From assembly GCF_000967495.1 (NCBI RefSeq), contig NZ_JXXU01000029.1:17332-81331 (forward strand): a stretch of 64,000 nucleotides of DNA, written 5' to 3'. The translations under genes and the position numbers were made by a program. The DNA is from Vibrio neptunius (GTDB lineage: Bacteria > Pseudomonadota > Gammaproteobacteria > Enterobacterales > Vibrionaceae). The stretch's first letter is position 1. Every line of letters starts with the position of its first letter. Under the pieces are notes generated by a model, which saw only the letters and a list, made by a program, of their open reading frames with translations, was not told where the DNA came from and made no database searches. Positions 17,633-28,580 of this stretch are shown here, piece after piece.

Positions 17633-18040
17633 TTACTGGTAGAGGTATTTAGTAAAGAGCAAATCGGCAATGATCGTTCGGCCTGTTTCTGGTAGCAATA
17701 TAGAGTTCAGTTGTTCGACGAGTTTTTTGCGTAAGTCCTCACGGCCGGCCAAGGAAGTGATCGTATCTGATGATTGCTTGCCAAGTAGCTCGATGACTGC
17801 ATCACGGATCAATGGCTGGTGAAGCTCAATAATGGCTAGGTCCTTGTCGTTAGCCACCATGATATCGATGCGGACCTGAATGTAGCCCAACTTTTTACCT
17901 TGAGTGTAAAAATTAGTGGTGAGATCTGGCTCCAGAGTAAAGTATGCGAGCTTAGGTTCGTTGCTCTCCTCTGCCATTGATGTGAAACTGACCAAGACGC
18001 TCAATGCGAAAATTATATGGACTAAGTAACGTTTAATCAT
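17633..18040 (-). CDS. Orphan FliL-like periplasmic protein
   Basis: 135 residues with an N-terminal signal or anchor (VHIIFALSVLVSFTSMA) followed by a FliL-type domain: YFTLEPDLTTNFYT, YIQVRIDIMV, VIELLGKQSSDTI, GREDLRKKLVEQLN, VADLLFTKYLYQ-like end. FliL proteins modulate the flagellar stator. Here it is far from any flagellar operon and begins with what looks like a cleavable signal instead of a long cytosolic tail. A stator or secretion accessory role is inference. Confidence 0.75.
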   Translation of the reverse strand: MIKRYLVHIIFALSVLVSFTSMAEESNEPKLAYFTLEPDLTTNFYTQGKKLGYIQVRIDIMVANDKDLAIIELHQPLIRDAVIELLGKQSSDTITSLAGREDLRKKLVEQLNSILLPETGRTIIADLLFTKYLYQ

Positions 18041-18192
18041 ATTTCTGTCTTTTCTTTCTTCTAATCACGATACTCGAATCGTCTGAGTCTTGTTACAATA
18101 GAGCATCTATTTGTAATAATTATGCGTTAAGCACTCTATGGGTGGTTAACAACAAAGATCGAAGCTTTATTGTACGACGATAAGGCTACTTA

Positions 18193-18747
18193 TTGAATAC
18201 TAGTATGAATCAATCTACTTCGCTTTATTTATCTGCTCTTCGTCAGGTTGAGTGGCAAGAGCCTGATAAGTTTAGCTTTCCTACACAGAATGCGAAAAAT
18301 TGGTTGTTAGAACAGGGCTCACTATCACGTTTATTGGAGTCCCACTGCCAAACGTTAAATGTCGACTTGTTGCACAACAAAGTGGTTAAAGCTGAGAAGC
18401 TTGACTCCCAGGAGATAGTGCTCCTGACAAAAGAAGAATGTTTGTTGCGAAAGGTTGTACTAAAAGGCGATCAACAACCTTGGGTATTAGGTAGAACCTT
18501 AATCCCTCAGTCCTCGATGAATGGTCAACAGTATGATCTGACGCGTCAGGGAGAGATCCCGCTTGGGCTAACTGTGTTCAACGCTGAAAATGTCAAGCGT
18601 GATGCGTTACAAGTTGGCTGGGCCAAAACATCTGATGGCCAGTTTCTTGCTCGTCGCTCTCGTTTATGGATGAACCACAAACCTATGTTGGTGGCAGAGC
18701 TGTTTTTACCTGCCGCTCCTATTTACTCAAAGGAGAGAGGTAAATGA
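18193..18747 (+). CDS. ubiC: Chorismate pyruvate-lyase
   Basis: 184 residues with the UbiC pattern: [62 protein letters not shown]. It converts chorismate to 4-hydroxybenzoate and pyruvate, the first step of ubiquinone synthesis. The TTG at 18193 has an AAGG site eight bases upstream; an ATG at 18205 is an alternative with no clear site. Stop overlaps the ubiA start (ATGA), indicating coupling. Confidence 0.92.
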   Translation: MNTSMNQSTSLYLSALRQVEWQEPDKFSFPTQNAKNWLLEQGSLSRLLESHCQTLNVDLLHNKVVKAEKLDSQEIVLLTKEECLLRKVVLKGDQQPWVLGRTLIPQSSMNGQQYDLTRQGEIPLGLTVFNAENVKRDALQVGWAKTSDGQFLARRSRLWMNHKPMLVAELFLPAAPIYSKERGK

Positions 18748-19610
18748 CGTTTGCTAAAGCTAAAGCTAAAGCCAAAGCGTATTGGCAATTGATGCGCATG
18801 GACAGGCCAATAGGGAGTTTGTTATTACTCTGGCCCACTATGTGGTCACTTGTGATCGCAGCTCAAGGCTTTCCAGATCCTATGATACTGGCTGTGTTTG
18901 TTCTTGGTGTTTTTTTTATGCGTTCTGCAGGATGTGTGATTAATGATTTTGCCGACCGTAAAGTAGATGGTCATGTTAAGCGAACCAGCCAGAGGCCTCT
19001 GCCTTCTGGCCGCGTTACTTCGAAAGAAGCTATCGGCTTGTTTCTTATATTGGTAGTGGGGTCTTTTTTGCTGGTTCTAACGATGAACCTACTAACTATT
19101 CAGCTTTCTTTCGTTGGGTTGTTTCTTGCTTTTATTTACCCTTTTATGAAGCGGTATACTCACCTTCCTCAACTATTTCTGGGGTTAGCATACAGTTGGT
19201 CGATACCTATGGCATGGGCTGCTCAAGCCAACGAATTGCCGGCGATGGTGTGGTTTATTTTTGTAACCAATGCGTTATGGACAATCGCCTATGACACGCA
19301 ATATGCCATGGTTGATCGAGATGATGACCTGAAGATCGGTATTAAGTCCACGGCTATTCTGTTTGGTCGTTATGACAAAATGATAATAGGTGTATTGCAG
19401 TTGGTAACGGTAGGGATGTTGATTGCACTTGGCAACTGGTACGAATTGGGTGCGAGTTACTACTGGAGCTTGCTGGTTGCTGGGGGATTGTTTGTATTTC
19501 AGCAGCATCTTATCCGCCATCGTGATCGAGATTTGTGCTTTAGAGCATTTCTCAACAACAGCCATGTTGGGATGGTTATTACCATAGGGCTGCTCGTCGC
19601 ATTTTGGTAA
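18744..19610 (+). CDS. ubiA: 4-hydroxybenzoate octaprenyltransferase
   Basis: 288-residue membrane prenyltransferase with about eight helices. The two aspartate-rich motifs are present: [15 protein letters not shown] and [13 protein letters not shown]. Attaches the polyprenyl chain to 4-hydroxybenzoate. The first residues include an unusual Ala-Lys repeat (AKAKAKAKA) encoded by near-perfect GCTAAA hexamers, a second short hexamer repeat in the window besides that in ftsY. Confidence 0.96.
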   Translation: MTFAKAKAKAKAYWQLMRMDRPIGSLLLLWPTMWSLVIAAQGFPDPMILAVFVLGVFFMRSAGCVINDFADRKVDGHVKRTSQRPLPSGRVTSKEAIGLFLILVVGSFLLVLTMNLLTIQLSFVGLFLAFIYPFMKRYTHLPQLFLGLAYSWSIPMAWAAQANELPAMVWFIFVTNALWTIAYDTQYAMVDRDDDLKIGIKSTAILFGRYDKMIIGVLQLVTVGMLIALGNWYELGASYYWSLLVAGGLFVFQQHLIRHRDRDLCFRAFLNNSHVGMVITIGLLVAFW

Positions 19611-19623
19611 ATCATATAGAGAT

Positions 19624-19650
19624 AAGGGTACTTTAGAGTACCCTTTCTTA
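19624..19650. terminator. Terminator between ubiA and plsB
   Basis: Nine-base arms AAGGGTACT / AGTACCCTT around a 4-nt loop with T-rich flank, between convergent genes. Confidence 0.75.
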
Positions 19651-19667
19651 TTGGTGCTGTGCAGTAA

Positions 19668-22103
19668 TTACTCAGAGACGCCTACCTGACAAATACTCTC
19701 TTTGATCGTTAGCCTCACTTCTGGATAGAGCATTGAATACAACAGCCCAGCCAAGATCTGGCTTTTCTCTTGCTCGCAGTTCCCATCCTTATCTAGGTAA
19801 GCTTGTTGTTTGAGTGTGGTAAACATCGCTGAGAATACCCCTTTATCGAAGAACTCAGGTGCGTTAATACCATGTAAGCGACCCAAACGCTGAGCGATTT
19901 CCTGACTCTTTTGTTCCAAGTCCGCTTTTCCGAGCTCTGGATTCGCTGTGAGCAGGTTCAGTGTGATTGCATAACGCTGCAGTGTCTCGGTAATCGTTCG
20001 ACCTAACAACATCAGGACCTGAGTGTTGCCTTGCTTAAGAGATACGTTTTGCTCGGTATCAATCGCAACTAATCCGAGGCGTGCTATCTCTTCAATATAG
20101 GCTTCAGTCACATCACCGAGCTGCTCCTCTTCGATGCTCAGGAACAATTCTTGTTTTAGGAATGGATACACCAAAGCCACATTAGCTTTGATTTGAGCCA
20201 AACTAAGCTGCTGATGACGTATCAACATTTGAGCAATGAGAGACGGGATCGCGAACAGGTGAATAATGTTATTACGATAGTAAGTCATTAGGATCGACTG
20301 ATTGCGATCCAGTGACACGATCTCGCCCATAGTGTCAGACTCGATGACAAACTTGTCTAGCGACTCAGCATGTTTGACTAAGTCTTCCGCATCTTCATCC
20401 GGAACGGTGAAAGTCGACGAATAAGGCACGTTCTTCAGTAAAGAGAGGTAACATTCGATCTGTTTGACTAAGCTGTCACGAGACAAAGCACGCTGGCGTG
20501 AAGCAAGCAAAGCTGTCGCGCACAAAGTTAATGCGTTAGCCGCTGCAGCATCGTTAATGTGCGTCATCATTTTCGTCGCTAAGTCGTTAACCACTGGATT
20601 TAACCATTGCGGCTTGGTGCTACCCATAGGGTCAATATCGTGTGTCCACTCAGGCGCATTTTCATTTAGGTATTGGTTGAGTGGAATCGGCTCACCAAAG
20701 TTCACGTAGCCTTGACCAAAATTGCGCAGTTTGCGAATGGTACGCAGAACTAGGCCAGCGTTTTCTTTCTCTTTTCGCTTTCCACGCAGCTCTTTAGCGT
20801 AAGTACTCACTTCCATGACATGTTCGTAGCCAATATATACTGGTACTAACGTAACGGGGCGGTTGAGGCCGCGTAACATAGCTTGGATGGTCATCGCCAA
20901 CATGCCTGTTTTAGCCTGAAGCAGTCGACCAGTACGTGAGCGCCCACCTTCACTGAAGTACTCAACCGAATAGCCTTTGGTGAACAGTTCAGCCAGATAT
21001 TCCCGGAAAATAGTGGAATAAAGTTTGTTGCCTTTAAAGCTTCGTCGAATAAAGAACGCTCCACCGCGACGGAATAGAGGTCCTGCGGGGAAGAAATTGA
21101 GGTTGATACCGGCAGCGATATGCGGAGGTACCATGCCTTCATGGTACAAGACGTAAGACAGCAGTAGGTAATCCATATGACTTCGATGACAAGGGACATA
21201 AACGATTTCGTGTCCATCTTGGGCTAATTTACGCACCGTAGAGGCATTATTGATGTTTAAACCTTGATAGATTCTGTTCCACAACCAGCTCAGTATACGA
21301 TCGCCATTTTTAACCAATGAGTAGGAGAAGTCTGCCGCGATTTCATCCATGATGTCATGCGCTTCTTTACGCGCTTTGTCTGGCGATATCCCTTTTGCTT
21401 TTGCCTCGTCTTCAATCACTTTCTCGATAGCCTTGGATTTCATCAAACGATTAAACAGAGCTTGGCGGTTGGGCAGGTTTGGTCCTGAGGCAGCTAGCTT
21501 TTGGCGAGAAAAGTGTATGCGCGCAACGCGTGCTAGCTTGTGGGCAATTGAAGCGTCTGTGCCGTGTGAGTCCGCCATATGGCGTAAAGACACTACAGGG
21601 CTGATACGTACCAAGCAATCCCGACCAGCTTTTAATACTGCTAACGCTTTTTCAGGCCCATTTAATGGTTGTAAGTACGGTGTTTGCTGCGATTCTTTTC
21701 CGGGTTTTCGGCCCCATAAAACCGTTGCAGGAAGGACTTGTACATCCAATTCACTGTCAAATTTGTGTTGTTCAAGGAGATCTGAGAAGAGAGCGATAGA
21801 TTCGCTCGGTACGTCTTGGTCGTTACTCATCACAGTTTGACGTGATGAAGTAAAGACATAACGCTTGAAGGACTTACCATTGATTTCGACTGGCTTGAGT
21901 GGGTCAGGTAAGCCGAGGTTGATAACCTGCATTTGCAAAGTGATTAAATCAACGCTTGAACGGTAGGGCAAGGCATAAATAATCGGCTTGTTTACATCAA
22001 TGCTATGATCTTCAATAGGATTTGAAGGAATCGCTGTTCCTTTTACCATGACTGACAAAGGTAGCTTGAGTAAGGAACTCGATAGTGGTTGTCCAGAAGA
22101 CAT
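19668..22103 (-). CDS. plsB: Glycerol-3-phosphate O-acyltransferase
   Basis: The reading frame is open from 22187, but family members begin MSSG followed by [13 protein letters not shown], which places the start at ATG 22103 and gives about 811 residues, the usual length. Acyltransferase block [13 protein letters not shown], block II/III with [12 protein letters not shown] and EGGRSRTGR, and block [10 protein letters not shown] are all present. It is an inner-membrane enzyme that acylates sn-1 of glycerol 3-phosphate. Divergent from dgkA, the classical arrangement. Confidence 0.95.
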   Translation of the reverse strand: MSSGQPLSSSLLKLPLSVMVKGTAIPSNPIEDHSIDVNKPIIYALPYRSSVDLITLQMQVINLGLPDPLKPVEINGKSFKRYVFTSSRQTVMSNDQDVPSESIALFSDLLEQHKFDSELDVQVLPATVLWGRKPGKESQQTPYLQPLNGPEKALAVLKAGRDCLVRISPVVSLRHMADSHGTDASIAHKLARVARIHFSRQKLAASGPNLPNRQALFNRLMKSKAIEKVIEDEAKAKGISPDKARKEAHDIMDEIAADFSYSLVKNGDRILSWLWNRIYQGLNINNASTVRKLAQDGHEIVYVPCHRSHMDYLLLSYVLYHEGMVPPHIAAGINLNFFPAGPLFRRGGAFFIRRSFKGNKLYSTIFREYLAELFTKGYSVEYFSEGGRSRTGRLLQAKTGMLAMTIQAMLRGLNRPVTLVPVYIGYEHVMEVSTYAKELRGKRKEKENAGLVLRTIRKLRNFGQGYVNFGEPIPLNQYLNENAPEWTHDIDPMGSTKPQWLNPVVNDLATKMMTHINDAAAANALTLCATALLASRQRALSRDSLVKQIECYLSLLKNVPYSSTFTVPDEDAEDLVKHAESLDKFVIESDTMGEIVSLDRNQSILMTYYRNNIIHLFAIPSLIAQMLIRHQQLSLAQIKANVALVYPFLKQELFLSIEEEQLGDVTEAYIEEIARLGLVAIDTEQNVSLKQGNTQVLMLLGRTITETLQRYAITLNLLTANPELGKADLEQKSQEIAQRLGRLHGINAPEFFDKGVFSAMFTTLKQQAYLDKDGNCEQEKSQILAGLLYSMLYPEVRLTIKESICQVGVSE

Positions 22104-22310
22104 AAGGTTCTTGGCCTCAAAAAAACAGATAAATCGCAAAAGCAGTTTTCCATCTTCATTCATTGTAGAAGCGGAAGATGTGCTCAAGCTGATATTTTTA
22201 AGGCTGCAAGGATATCAGAAACTGGTCGAACCTTTCACTTTAAATTGAACACGAAAACATCAATTTCACCAAACTTCAATCATATATCTAATAATTAAAG
22301 AGAAAATGCT

Positions 22311-22673
22311 GTGCCGCAAAAAACACTTCATGGTCTTAAACGGATTAAAAACGCTACCCGATACTCATTTCAGGGTTTAAAAGCTGCGTTTCAAAATGAG
22401 CCTGCTTTTAGAGAGGAGGTTGTTCTTGCAGCAGTGATGATTCCCATCGCTTGTTGGCTAGACGTGACTCAAATCGATCGAATTTTACTGATTGTGACAG
22501 TCGTACTGGTGCTGATTGCTGAACTGTTTAACAGTGCTATTGAAGCCGTCGTTGATCGCATTGGTGAAGAGCAGCATGAGTTGGCCGGTAGAGCCAAAGA
22601 TATTGGATCTGCTGCCGTCATGATCACTATGTTATTGACAGGTTACGTGTGGCTGGAAGTATTGTTTTTGTAG
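22311..22673 (+). CDS. dgkA: Diacylglycerol kinase
   Basis: 120-residue membrane protein with three helices and the family signature ELFNSAIEAVVDRIGEE followed by GRAKDIGSAAVM. Phosphorylates diacylglycerol to phosphatidic acid for lipid recycling. A GTG start at 22311 is used, preceded by AGAGAAAA. Head-to-head with plsB and upstream of lexA. Confidence 0.93.
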   Translation: MPQKTLHGLKRIKNATRYSFQGLKAAFQNEPAFREEVVLAAVMIPIACWLDVTQIDRILLIVTVVLVLIAELFNSAIEAVVDRIGEEQHELAGRAKDIGSAAVMITMLLTGYVWLEVLFL

Positions 22674-22728
22674 TCAAAAGTTTAACTCTATCAAAAAACC
22701 AGCAATTGGCTTTTCATTTAAACCATTA

Positions 22729-22764
22729 CTGGATATACTCACAGTTAACTGTATAAAAAGACAG
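22729..22764 (+). promoter_or_regulatory. Two SOS (LexA) boxes before lexA
   Basis: CTGGATATACTCACAG at 22729-22744 and CTGTATAAAAAGACAG at 22749-22764 match CTGT-N8-ACAG (the first with one mismatch). They lie just before the lexA start, giving autoregulation as in enterobacteria. Confidence 0.85.
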
Positions 22765-22771
22765 GTGACTT

Positions 22772-23389
22772 ATGAAGCCGTTAACGCCACGCCAGCAACA
22801 AGTATTTGATCTGATAAAAAGTAAAATTGATGACACAGGCATGCCTCCTACGCGTGCTGAAATCGCTCGTGAACTGGGCTTTCGTTCTGCTAATGCCGCA
22901 GAAGAGCATTTAAAAGCTCTAGCACGTAAGCAAGCCATTGAAATTATTCCCGGCGCATCGCGTGGAATCCGCATTTTACTAGAAGAGTCTGCCAATGATG
23001 ATGGCCTGCCTTTGATCGGTCAGGTTGCTGCAGGTGAGCCAATTCTGGCTCAGGAGCATGTTGAAGCTCATTATCAGGTAGATCCGGCCATGTTCAAGCC
23101 TCAAGCTGATTTCTTATTGCGCGTCAATGGCGAGAGTATGAAAGATATCGGTATTATGGACGGTGATCTGCTCGCAGTGCATAAAACTCAAGACGTTCAT
23201 GACGGTCAGGTGGTGGTTGCTCGTGTTGATGACGATGTGACGGTTAAGCGTTTAGAGCGTAAAGGTTCGACTGTTTTACTGCACGCAGAGAATGAAGAGT
23301 TTGAACCCATTAAGGTTGACTTGTCATGTCAGCACCTAGCGATTGAAGGTTTAGCGGTAGGAATCATCCGCAATACTGATTGGATGTAG
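22772..23389 (+). CDS. lexA: LexA repressor
   Basis: 205 residues. N-terminal winged helix ([35 protein letters not shown]), Ala-Gly cleavage site in VAAGEPIL near residue 84, catalytic Ser in NGESMKDIG and Lys in VTVKRL. RecA-stimulated self-cleavage derepresses the SOS regulon. Two SOS boxes precede it. A 10-bp hairpin (23425-23450) lies downstream. Confidence 0.97.
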   Translation: MKPLTPRQQQVFDLIKSKIDDTGMPPTRAEIARELGFRSANAAEEHLKALARKQAIEIIPGASRGIRILLEESANDDGLPLIGQVAAGEPILAQEHVEAHYQVDPAMFKPQADFLLRVNGESMKDIGIMDGDLLAVHKTQDVHDGQVVVARVDDDVTVKRLERKGSTVLLHAENEEFEPIKVDLSCQHLAIEGLAVGIIRNTDWM

Positions 23390-23424
23390 CCACTGTTTCT
23401 AGAAGTGGTATTGAATGGCTTCTG

Positions 23425-23450
23425 ACGTCAGCGAGCATGTTCGCTGACGT
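23425..23450 (+). terminator. Hairpin downstream of lexA
   Basis: Perfect 10-bp arms ACGTCAGCGA / TCGCTGACGT with a 6-nt loop. The downstream T content is modest, so it may be a weak terminator separating lexA from the next gene. Confidence 0.5.
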
Positions 23451-23528
23451 TATGTTGTTATTTCAGTCTATTAACTTATGGGTCGAGCTCTTTTTAATTG
23501 AGATCTATTCTCAATTACTTGTTTTTGT

Positions 23529-23548
23529 AATTGATATTCATTATCATC
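23529..23548 (+). promoter_or_regulatory. Fur-box-like sequence
   Basis: AATTGATATTCATTATCATC resembles the Fur consensus GATAATGATAATCATTATC and lies 28 bp before the methyltransferase start. It suggests iron repression of that gene and possibly the following dinF-like gene. Confidence 0.55.
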
Positions 23549-23576
23549 TTATTTCTGGTATGGAAGGAAGATGATC

Positions 23577-24389
23577 ATGGCCGCTAAGCAAAAAGCTTCA
23601 ACACATCGCTATCAAATCCCGGCCAATTTGTTGCAGCCTCTCTGGCTTCGCAGCCGAGAAAGCTTGGTCGATAACGGCTTGGTTTATGACCCAATCGCGG
23701 CCAATGCTTGTCAACGCTGTCAACTCGCACCAGAGTGCCTCTCTGGAGACATCGATCAGAAACAGCTTCTTCATGCCACCTTGACTCAAATCTGTGATGA
23801 GCAGGTGAATCATTTCATTTCACGTAACCCTGATGGGTGGATCATCAATGTTGGCGCTGGCCTTGATACGCGTTTCTATCGAGTCGACAATGGCCGCTGT
23901 CACTGGCTCGAGTTGGATGTGACAGAAAACCTCCTTTGGCGTCAGAAACTATTCCATAAAAGTGAACGTTACCAACATATGTGTGGCAATGTTGATGATT
24001 TGTCATGGCTGGATAACTTACCTGTTCCGGAAAAGGCTCCGGTACTGGTTGTCTGTGAACACGCTTTATTGGATTGCAGTGAAAAACAAGTTGGCAAGTT
24101 TATTCAGGCCCTTGGTTGCCATTTTGATTCAGCGAGAGCTTGTGTTGTTCTAGCGGGAGATCTCGCGGCAAGCAAGCTTGGAAAGAAAATGGGGGCAGGA
24201 CGTTATAATCATGGCTACGTGTCACCAGGGGATGCAACCCTTAATTATCTGCCATGGGCGCGATGGGCAAAGACTTTCTCTCCTCTAGACAAACATTGCG
24301 GGCGTTGGAAACTATGGCAACGTTGGCTCACTAAGTTCACTTCTTTGAAACACAGACTCACTCCGGTAGTGGTTCAGCTTCGCTGGTAA
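23577..24389 (+). CDS. LCMT/PPM-type class I SAM-dependent methyltransferase
   Basis: About 270 residues. The motif NVGAGLDTRFYRVDNG followed by HWLELDV is the leucine-carboxyl-methyltransferase/TcmP (PPM) SAM-binding pattern. Relatives methylate small carboxylates or natural products. A Cys cluster (CQRCQLAPEC) in the N-terminal part resembles a metal-binding knuckle. The ATG at 23577 sits six bases after GGAAGGAAG; the ATG at 23571 is directly abutted by it and is less likely. A Fur-like box upstream suggests expression under iron limitation. It lies between lexA and dinF, which are neighbours in E. coli, so it looks like an insertion in that pair. Substrate unknown. Confidence 0.75.
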   Translation: MAAKQKASTHRYQIPANLLQPLWLRSRESLVDNGLVYDPIAANACQRCQLAPECLSGDIDQKQLLHATLTQICDEQVNHFISRNPDGWIINVGAGLDTRFYRVDNGRCHWLELDVTENLLWRQKLFHKSERYQHMCGNVDDLSWLDNLPVPEKAPVLVVCEHALLDCSEKQVGKFIQALGCHFDSARACVVLAGDLAASKLGKKMGAGRYNHGYVSPGDATLNYLPWARWAKTFSPLDKHCGRWKLWQRWLTKFTSLKHRLTPVVVQLRW

Positions 24390-24416
24390 TCCGGTTACAC
24401 TTTGTACTCTTCTTTC

Positions 24417-25772
24417 ATGATGAGTGCGAACGTGCAATTGCTTCAAACCCTATCCAATAAAGCGCTACATAAGCAGGTTCTACTGCTGGCGATCCCCATG
24501 GTTCTATCGAACATAACCGTACCTTTACTCGGCTTAGTTGATGCGGCGGTTATTGGCCACCTTGAACATGCTTGGTATCTGGGCGGAGTCGCCCTTGGCA
24601 GTACCATGATCAGCGTAACTTTCTGGCTACTGGGTTTTTTGCGGATGTCGACCACTGGACTGGCGGCGCAGTCGTATGGTGCTCAAAATGGTAAACAACT
24701 TGCCTTAGTATTCACTCAGGGTGTGGCGATGGCTTTGGTTTTTTCATTGTTGTTTCTCCTATTCCATCAAGCGATTGCCAATCTGGTGTTTTCGCTGAGT
24801 AGTGCGAGTGATGAAGTCAAATTTTATGGTTCGCAGTATTTTGCCATTCGCGCCTGGAGCGCTCCCGCGGCCTTGGTTAACTTTGTTGTATTGGGCTGGT
24901 TGCTAGGAACTCAGAACGCACGTGCGCCGATGTGGATGGTGATCATTGCAAACGTTGCCAATATCGTTCTCGATGTGCTGCTTGTGATTGGCTTTGGCTG
25001 GAAAGTGGAAGGGGTTGCACTCGCGTCGGTGATTGCTGATTACAGTGGTATGAGCTTTGGCCTATGGTGTGTTTGGCGCACTTGGCTTAAAAAACATTTA
25101 CCCTCGATTACTTCATTATTCAAAGACACTACCCATGGATTAAGCCGTTTTGTAAAGCTAAACCGTGATATTTTTCTACGTTCTTTGTGTTTGCAAGCGA
25201 CCTTTACTTTTATGACGTTTCAAGGCGCGAACTTCGGAGATGATATCGTTGCTGCTAATGCGGTGCTCATGAGTTTTCTAATGATCATTTCCTACGGTAT
25301 GGACGGATTCGCCTATGCCATGGAGGCTATGGTGGGTAAAGCGATAGGGGCTAAAGATAAACAACAGCTCAGCGCGTCATTGGTGGGGACGTTCTTCTGG
25401 AGCCTCATCATCTGTCTGGGTTTGACTGCGGTGTTTGCTTTTGGCGGATCGTCATTGATCAACCTGATCACCGATATTCCGACAGTGCATGATACCGCGC
25501 AGATATATCTTCCTTGGCTGGTGGCGATGCCTTTAGTCTCAATGTGGTGTTTCTTATTGGATGGCATATTCATTGGGGCAACGAAAGGGAGAGAAATGCG
25601 CAACAGTATGTTTTTCGCCATGTGTGGTTTCTTTGGGGTGTTTTTCGCCTTGGCCAGTTTCGGTAATCATGCGTTGTGGCTGGCTATGTTGAGCTTTATG
25701 GGGATGCGTGGTGTGACACTGGCGGTGATTTTTTATCAGCAGTGGCGTAAACAGCAATTTTTGAGCGCTTAA
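24417..25772 (+). CDS. dinF: MATE family efflux protein DinF
   Basis: About 451 residues with 12 hydrophobic helices and MATE motifs (IPMVLSNITVPLLGLVDAAVIGHL, ANVANIVLDVLLVIGFGWKVEGVALASVIADY). The DinF branch follows lexA in many gammaproteobacteria; here a methyltransferase gene intervenes. Na+- or H+-coupled export of toxic organic compounds is the family role. Start is uncertain (TTG 24402, ATG 24417 or ATG 24420). A strong terminator follows. Confidence 0.85.
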   Translation: MMSANVQLLQTLSNKALHKQVLLLAIPMVLSNITVPLLGLVDAAVIGHLEHAWYLGGVALGSTMISVTFWLLGFLRMSTTGLAAQSYGAQNGKQLALVFTQGVAMALVFSLLFLLFHQAIANLVFSLSSASDEVKFYGSQYFAIRAWSAPAALVNFVVLGWLLGTQNARAPMWMVIIANVANIVLDVLLVIGFGWKVEGVALASVIADYSGMSFGLWCVWRTWLKKHLPSITSLFKDTTHGLSRFVKLNRDIFLRSLCLQATFTFMTFQGANFGDDIVAANAVLMSFLMIISYGMDGFAYAMEAMVGKAIGAKDKQQLSASLVGTFFWSLIICLGLTAVFAFGGSSLINLITDIPTVHDTAQIYLPWLVAMPLVSMWCFLLDGIFIGATKGREMRNSMFFAMCGFFGVFFALASFGNHALWLAMLSFMGMRGVTLAVIFYQQWRKQQFLSA

Positions 25773-25780
25773 CACAACTA

Positions 25781-25810
25781 AAAAGCCGCAGCGATGACTG
25801 CGGCTTTGTT
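25781..25810. terminator. Terminator between dinF and sthA
   Basis: Ten-base arms AAAGCCGCAG / CTGCGGCTTT with a 6-nt loop, A-run before and T-run after; shared by convergent genes. Confidence 0.85.
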
Positions 25811-25820
25811 ATCGCTCGAC

Positions 25821-27221
25821 TTAAAATAAGCGATTAAGGCCATTCAGCGCTGCTACGCGGTATGCCTCGGCCATGGTCGGATAGTTGAATGTGGTATTGA
25901 CGAAGTATTCTATCGTATTGGCTTCGCCTTTTTGCTCCATGATCGCTTGTCCGATATGGATGATTTCTGCCGCACGCTCACCAAAGCAATGAATACCAAG
26001 TATCTCTTTGGTTTCGCGGTGGAAGAGAATCTTCAAGCTGCCGATATCTTTACCTGCAATCTGAGCACGAGCTAAATGCTTAAACGAAGAACGACCCACT
26101 TCATAAGGGACTTTTGCCGCCGTCAGCTCTTGCTCTGTCTTACCTACGGAGCTGATTTCCGGAATGGTATAAATACCAGTCGGGATATCTTCAATCAGAT
26201 TGCCATCGGCCTGACCTTTATTAATCGCCTGTGCCACATATCGACCTTGGTCATAAGCAGCGCTGGCTAGGCTAGGGTAGCCAATAACATCGCCGACGGC
26301 GTAGATATGGTCGACTGCCGTCTGGTAGTTGCTGTCAACGGACAACTGGCCACGAGAGTCAGCGTTCAACCCCACTGCAGACAGGTTGAGTTTGTCGGTG
26401 TTACCCGTGCGGCCATTGGCGTAAAGAATACAATCGGCACGCATTTTTTTGCCTGATTCGAGATGGACAATGACGCCATCCTCTGTGCCTTCAATTTTCT
26501 CATAAGTTTCGTCGTTGCGGATCACAACACCACTGTTCCAGAAGTGATAAGACAAGGCGTCTGATACTTCATTATCAAGGAAAGACAGCAGTCTGTCTCG
26601 AGTGTTGATTAAGTCCGTTTTTACGCCTAAACCGCGGAAGATTGATGCATATTCACAACCGATCACACCGGCGCCGTAAATGATGATATGACGTGGGTCA
26701 TGCTCCAAGCTGAGAATAGAATCGCTGTCATAGATACGTTCATGCAGAAAATCGACATCATCCGGCTGATATGGGCGCGAGCCCGTTGCAATCACAAATC
26801 GGTCAGCACTGTATAGTTCTTCGGTGCCATCTGCTTGCGTAACGGCAATGGTATACTTGTCAGTGAAGCGTGCTGTGCCGAAAATCAAAGAACATTGATT
26901 ACGATCGTAAAAACCTTGTCTCAGGCGAGTCTGCTTATCAATTACAGATTTGGCATGGCCCAAGATATTGGAGAACGTCGAGTGTAAGCTGGTATTGTTA
27001 TGGCAAAACAGCGGGTTATTGTTGAATTCAATGATACGGCTGACCGCATGACGCAGCGCTTTAGAAGGGATGGTGCCCCAGTGGGTACAACCGCCACCGA
27101 CGCTGCTCTCTTTTTCTACTATGGCGACATTGAGTCCCGCTTTGGTTAGTCCCATTGCTGCCCCCTCACCGCCAGGGCCACTACCAATAACGATCACGTC
27201 AAAGTGGTTACTTTCCGCCAT
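25821..27221 (-). CDS. sthA: Soluble pyridine nucleotide transhydrogenase
   Basis: 466 residues from ATG 27221 (AAAGGA site upstream). FAD motif [15 protein letters not shown], the [17 protein letters not shown] segment in which the second redox cysteine of disulfide reductases is replaced, NAD motif [14 protein letters not shown], and the C-terminal [14 protein letters not shown]. The missing CxxxxC pair distinguishes SthA from lipoamide dehydrogenase. It equilibrates NADPH and NADH in the cytosol. Divergent from fabR, as in E. coli. Confidence 0.95.
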   Translation of the reverse strand: MAESNHFDVIVIGSGPGGEGAAMGLTKAGLNVAIVEKESSVGGGCTHWGTIPSKALRHAVSRIIEFNNNPLFCHNNTSLHSTFSNILGHAKSVIDKQTRLRQGFYDRNQCSLIFGTARFTDKYTIAVTQADGTEELYSADRFVIATGSRPYQPDDVDFLHERIYDSDSILSLEHDPRHIIIYGAGVIGCEYASIFRGLGVKTDLINTRDRLLSFLDNEVSDALSYHFWNSGVVIRNDETYEKIEGTEDGVIVHLESGKKMRADCILYANGRTGNTDKLNLSAVGLNADSRGQLSVDSNYQTAVDHIYAVGDVIGYPSLASAAYDQGRYVAQAINKGQADGNLIEDIPTGIYTIPEISSVGKTEQELTAAKVPYEVGRSSFKHLARAQIAGKDIGSLKILFHRETKEILGIHCFGERAAEIIHIGQAIMEQKGEANTIEYFVNTTFNYPTMAEAYRVAALNGLNRLF

Positions 27222-27500
27222 AACTTTTCCTTTGTTATATTGTCTTAACATTGCTTTAGCGAGATTTTAACTGATTTCACGATAGAGCACTAGAGAGTGG
27301 AAGCGATCACGCAGAATGTTTCATATCTGGTATTTGTGCGGTGATAGGTCTCTAAACCAAAGTTAAGTGATTGAAAAAGAAATCAGGCTGAGTTTAATTG
27401 TCACGCGGTAGTCAAAGGTTACGATTTTGGCTTATGTCCTTAAGGTAATCGTTGTATATTAACTGTGACTAAACAAATAAATAGAAAATAGATGAAATCC

Positions 27501-28139
27501 ATGGGAATCCGTGCACAGCAAAAAGAAAAAACGCGTCGGTCATTAATTGATGCTGCGTTTAGCCAGCTTAGTGCTGACCGAAGCTTTTCGAACTTGAGTT
27601 TACGAGAAGTAGCCCGGGAAGCAGGGATTGCTCCAACCTCATTCTACCGCCATTTCAAAGATATGGATGAGCTGGGGTTGACCATGGTTGACGAAGGCGG
27701 CTTGCTGCTTCGTCAGTTGATGCGCCAGGCACGACAGCGAATCGTCAAAGAGGGGAGTGTGATTCGCACTTCTATCGAGACGTTTATGGAGTTCATTGAA
27801 AACAACCCCAATGTGTTTCGACTACTATTGCGAGAACGTTCGGGTACATCGTTTGACTTTCGTACTGCTGTCGCGAGAGAAATTCAACATTTTGCCGCTG
27901 AACTGACAGAGTATTTGATCAGTACAGGAATGACGCGCGATGAGGCCTATACACAGGCCGAAGCTTCTGTCACCTTGGTATTTAGCTCAGGCGCAGAGGC
28001 GCTGGATTTAAATCGACGCGAGCGAGATGAGCTTGCGGAACGATTGATTATGCAATTGCGAATGATAGCCAAAGGGGCTTTATGGTATCGCAAAGAACGT
28101 GAACGTAACCGTAACCGATTAAAAGGTGGGATTGATTAA
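27501..28139 (+). CDS. fabR: Unsaturated fatty acid repressor FabR
   Basis: About 212 residues, TetR family. N-terminal [20 protein letters not shown] and helix-turn-helix [20 protein letters not shown] are nearly identical to known FabR. It represses fabA/fabB type genes in response to acyl-thioester saturation. The frame is also open from an ATG at 27492; the start at 27501 matches the family N-terminus. It overlaps yijD by one base. Confidence 0.95.
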   Translation: MGIRAQQKEKTRRSLIDAAFSQLSADRSFSNLSLREVAREAGIAPTSFYRHFKDMDELGLTMVDEGGLLLRQLMRQARQRIVKEGSVIRTSIETFMEFIENNPNVFRLLLRERSGTSFDFRTAVAREIQHFAAELTEYLISTGMTRDEAYTQAEASVTLVFSSGAEALDLNRRERDELAERLIMQLRMIAKGALWYRKERERNRNRLKGGID

Positions 28140-28519
28140 TGTCGAATGAAGTAAAACAAGTTAATCGTGGTTCTGAGAAGAAGACGCTAGTGCTTGCATT
28201 GATTGCTGGCATGTGTGGAGACGCCTTATTGTCATGGTTGACAATGAGTGAAGTTTCTTTCTCTATTTTTCCACTGATTGCGCTTGTACTGTCTGTACAG
28301 GCGCTGTACCAAGAATATCTACGTAACCCTGTCTCTGAAGACATTCCGCTGGTTGGTCTAGCGTGTTTCTTCGTTGGCGCTTTTGGTCATTCTGCTTTTG
28401 TTAAAGCGCAGCACCCAGATGCGGGGTCTAACTTCTTTGCCATCATAGTATCACTGTTACTTTTACTATGGATTGGTAAGAAACTCGGTTTTATTAACCG
28501 CTCAGCTAGTGCTGAGTAG
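28139..28519 (+). CDS. yijD: YijD family (DUF1422) membrane protein
   Basis: 126 residues with four hydrophobic helices. Translationally coupled to fabR (TAATG overlap), the conserved fabR-yijD pairing. Function unknown. It is followed by a strong terminator and then by the displaced end of trmA. Confidence 0.88.
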   Translation: MSNEVKQVNRGSEKKTLVLALIAGMCGDALLSWLTMSEVSFSIFPLIALVLSVQALYQEYLRNPVSEDIPLVGLACFFVGAFGHSAFVKAQHPDAGSNFFAIIVSLLLLLWIGKKLGFINRSASAE

Positions 28520-28533
28520 CCTGAACCTAAATA

Positions 28534-28567
28534 TAAAAAAACGAGCCATTTGGCTCGTTTTTTTATA
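28534..28567. terminator. Terminator between yijD and trmA 3' end
   Basis: A/T-flanked stem AACGAGCCA / TGGCTCGTT with a run of seven T. It belongs to the core chromosome and marks the left limit of the island. Confidence 0.85.
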
Positions 28568-28580
28568 TTTGCTTGTCAAC

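Noticed and set aside
21349..21840. 163-codon plus-strand frame inside plsB
   Set aside because: Antisense to a conserved part of plsB, no family features.
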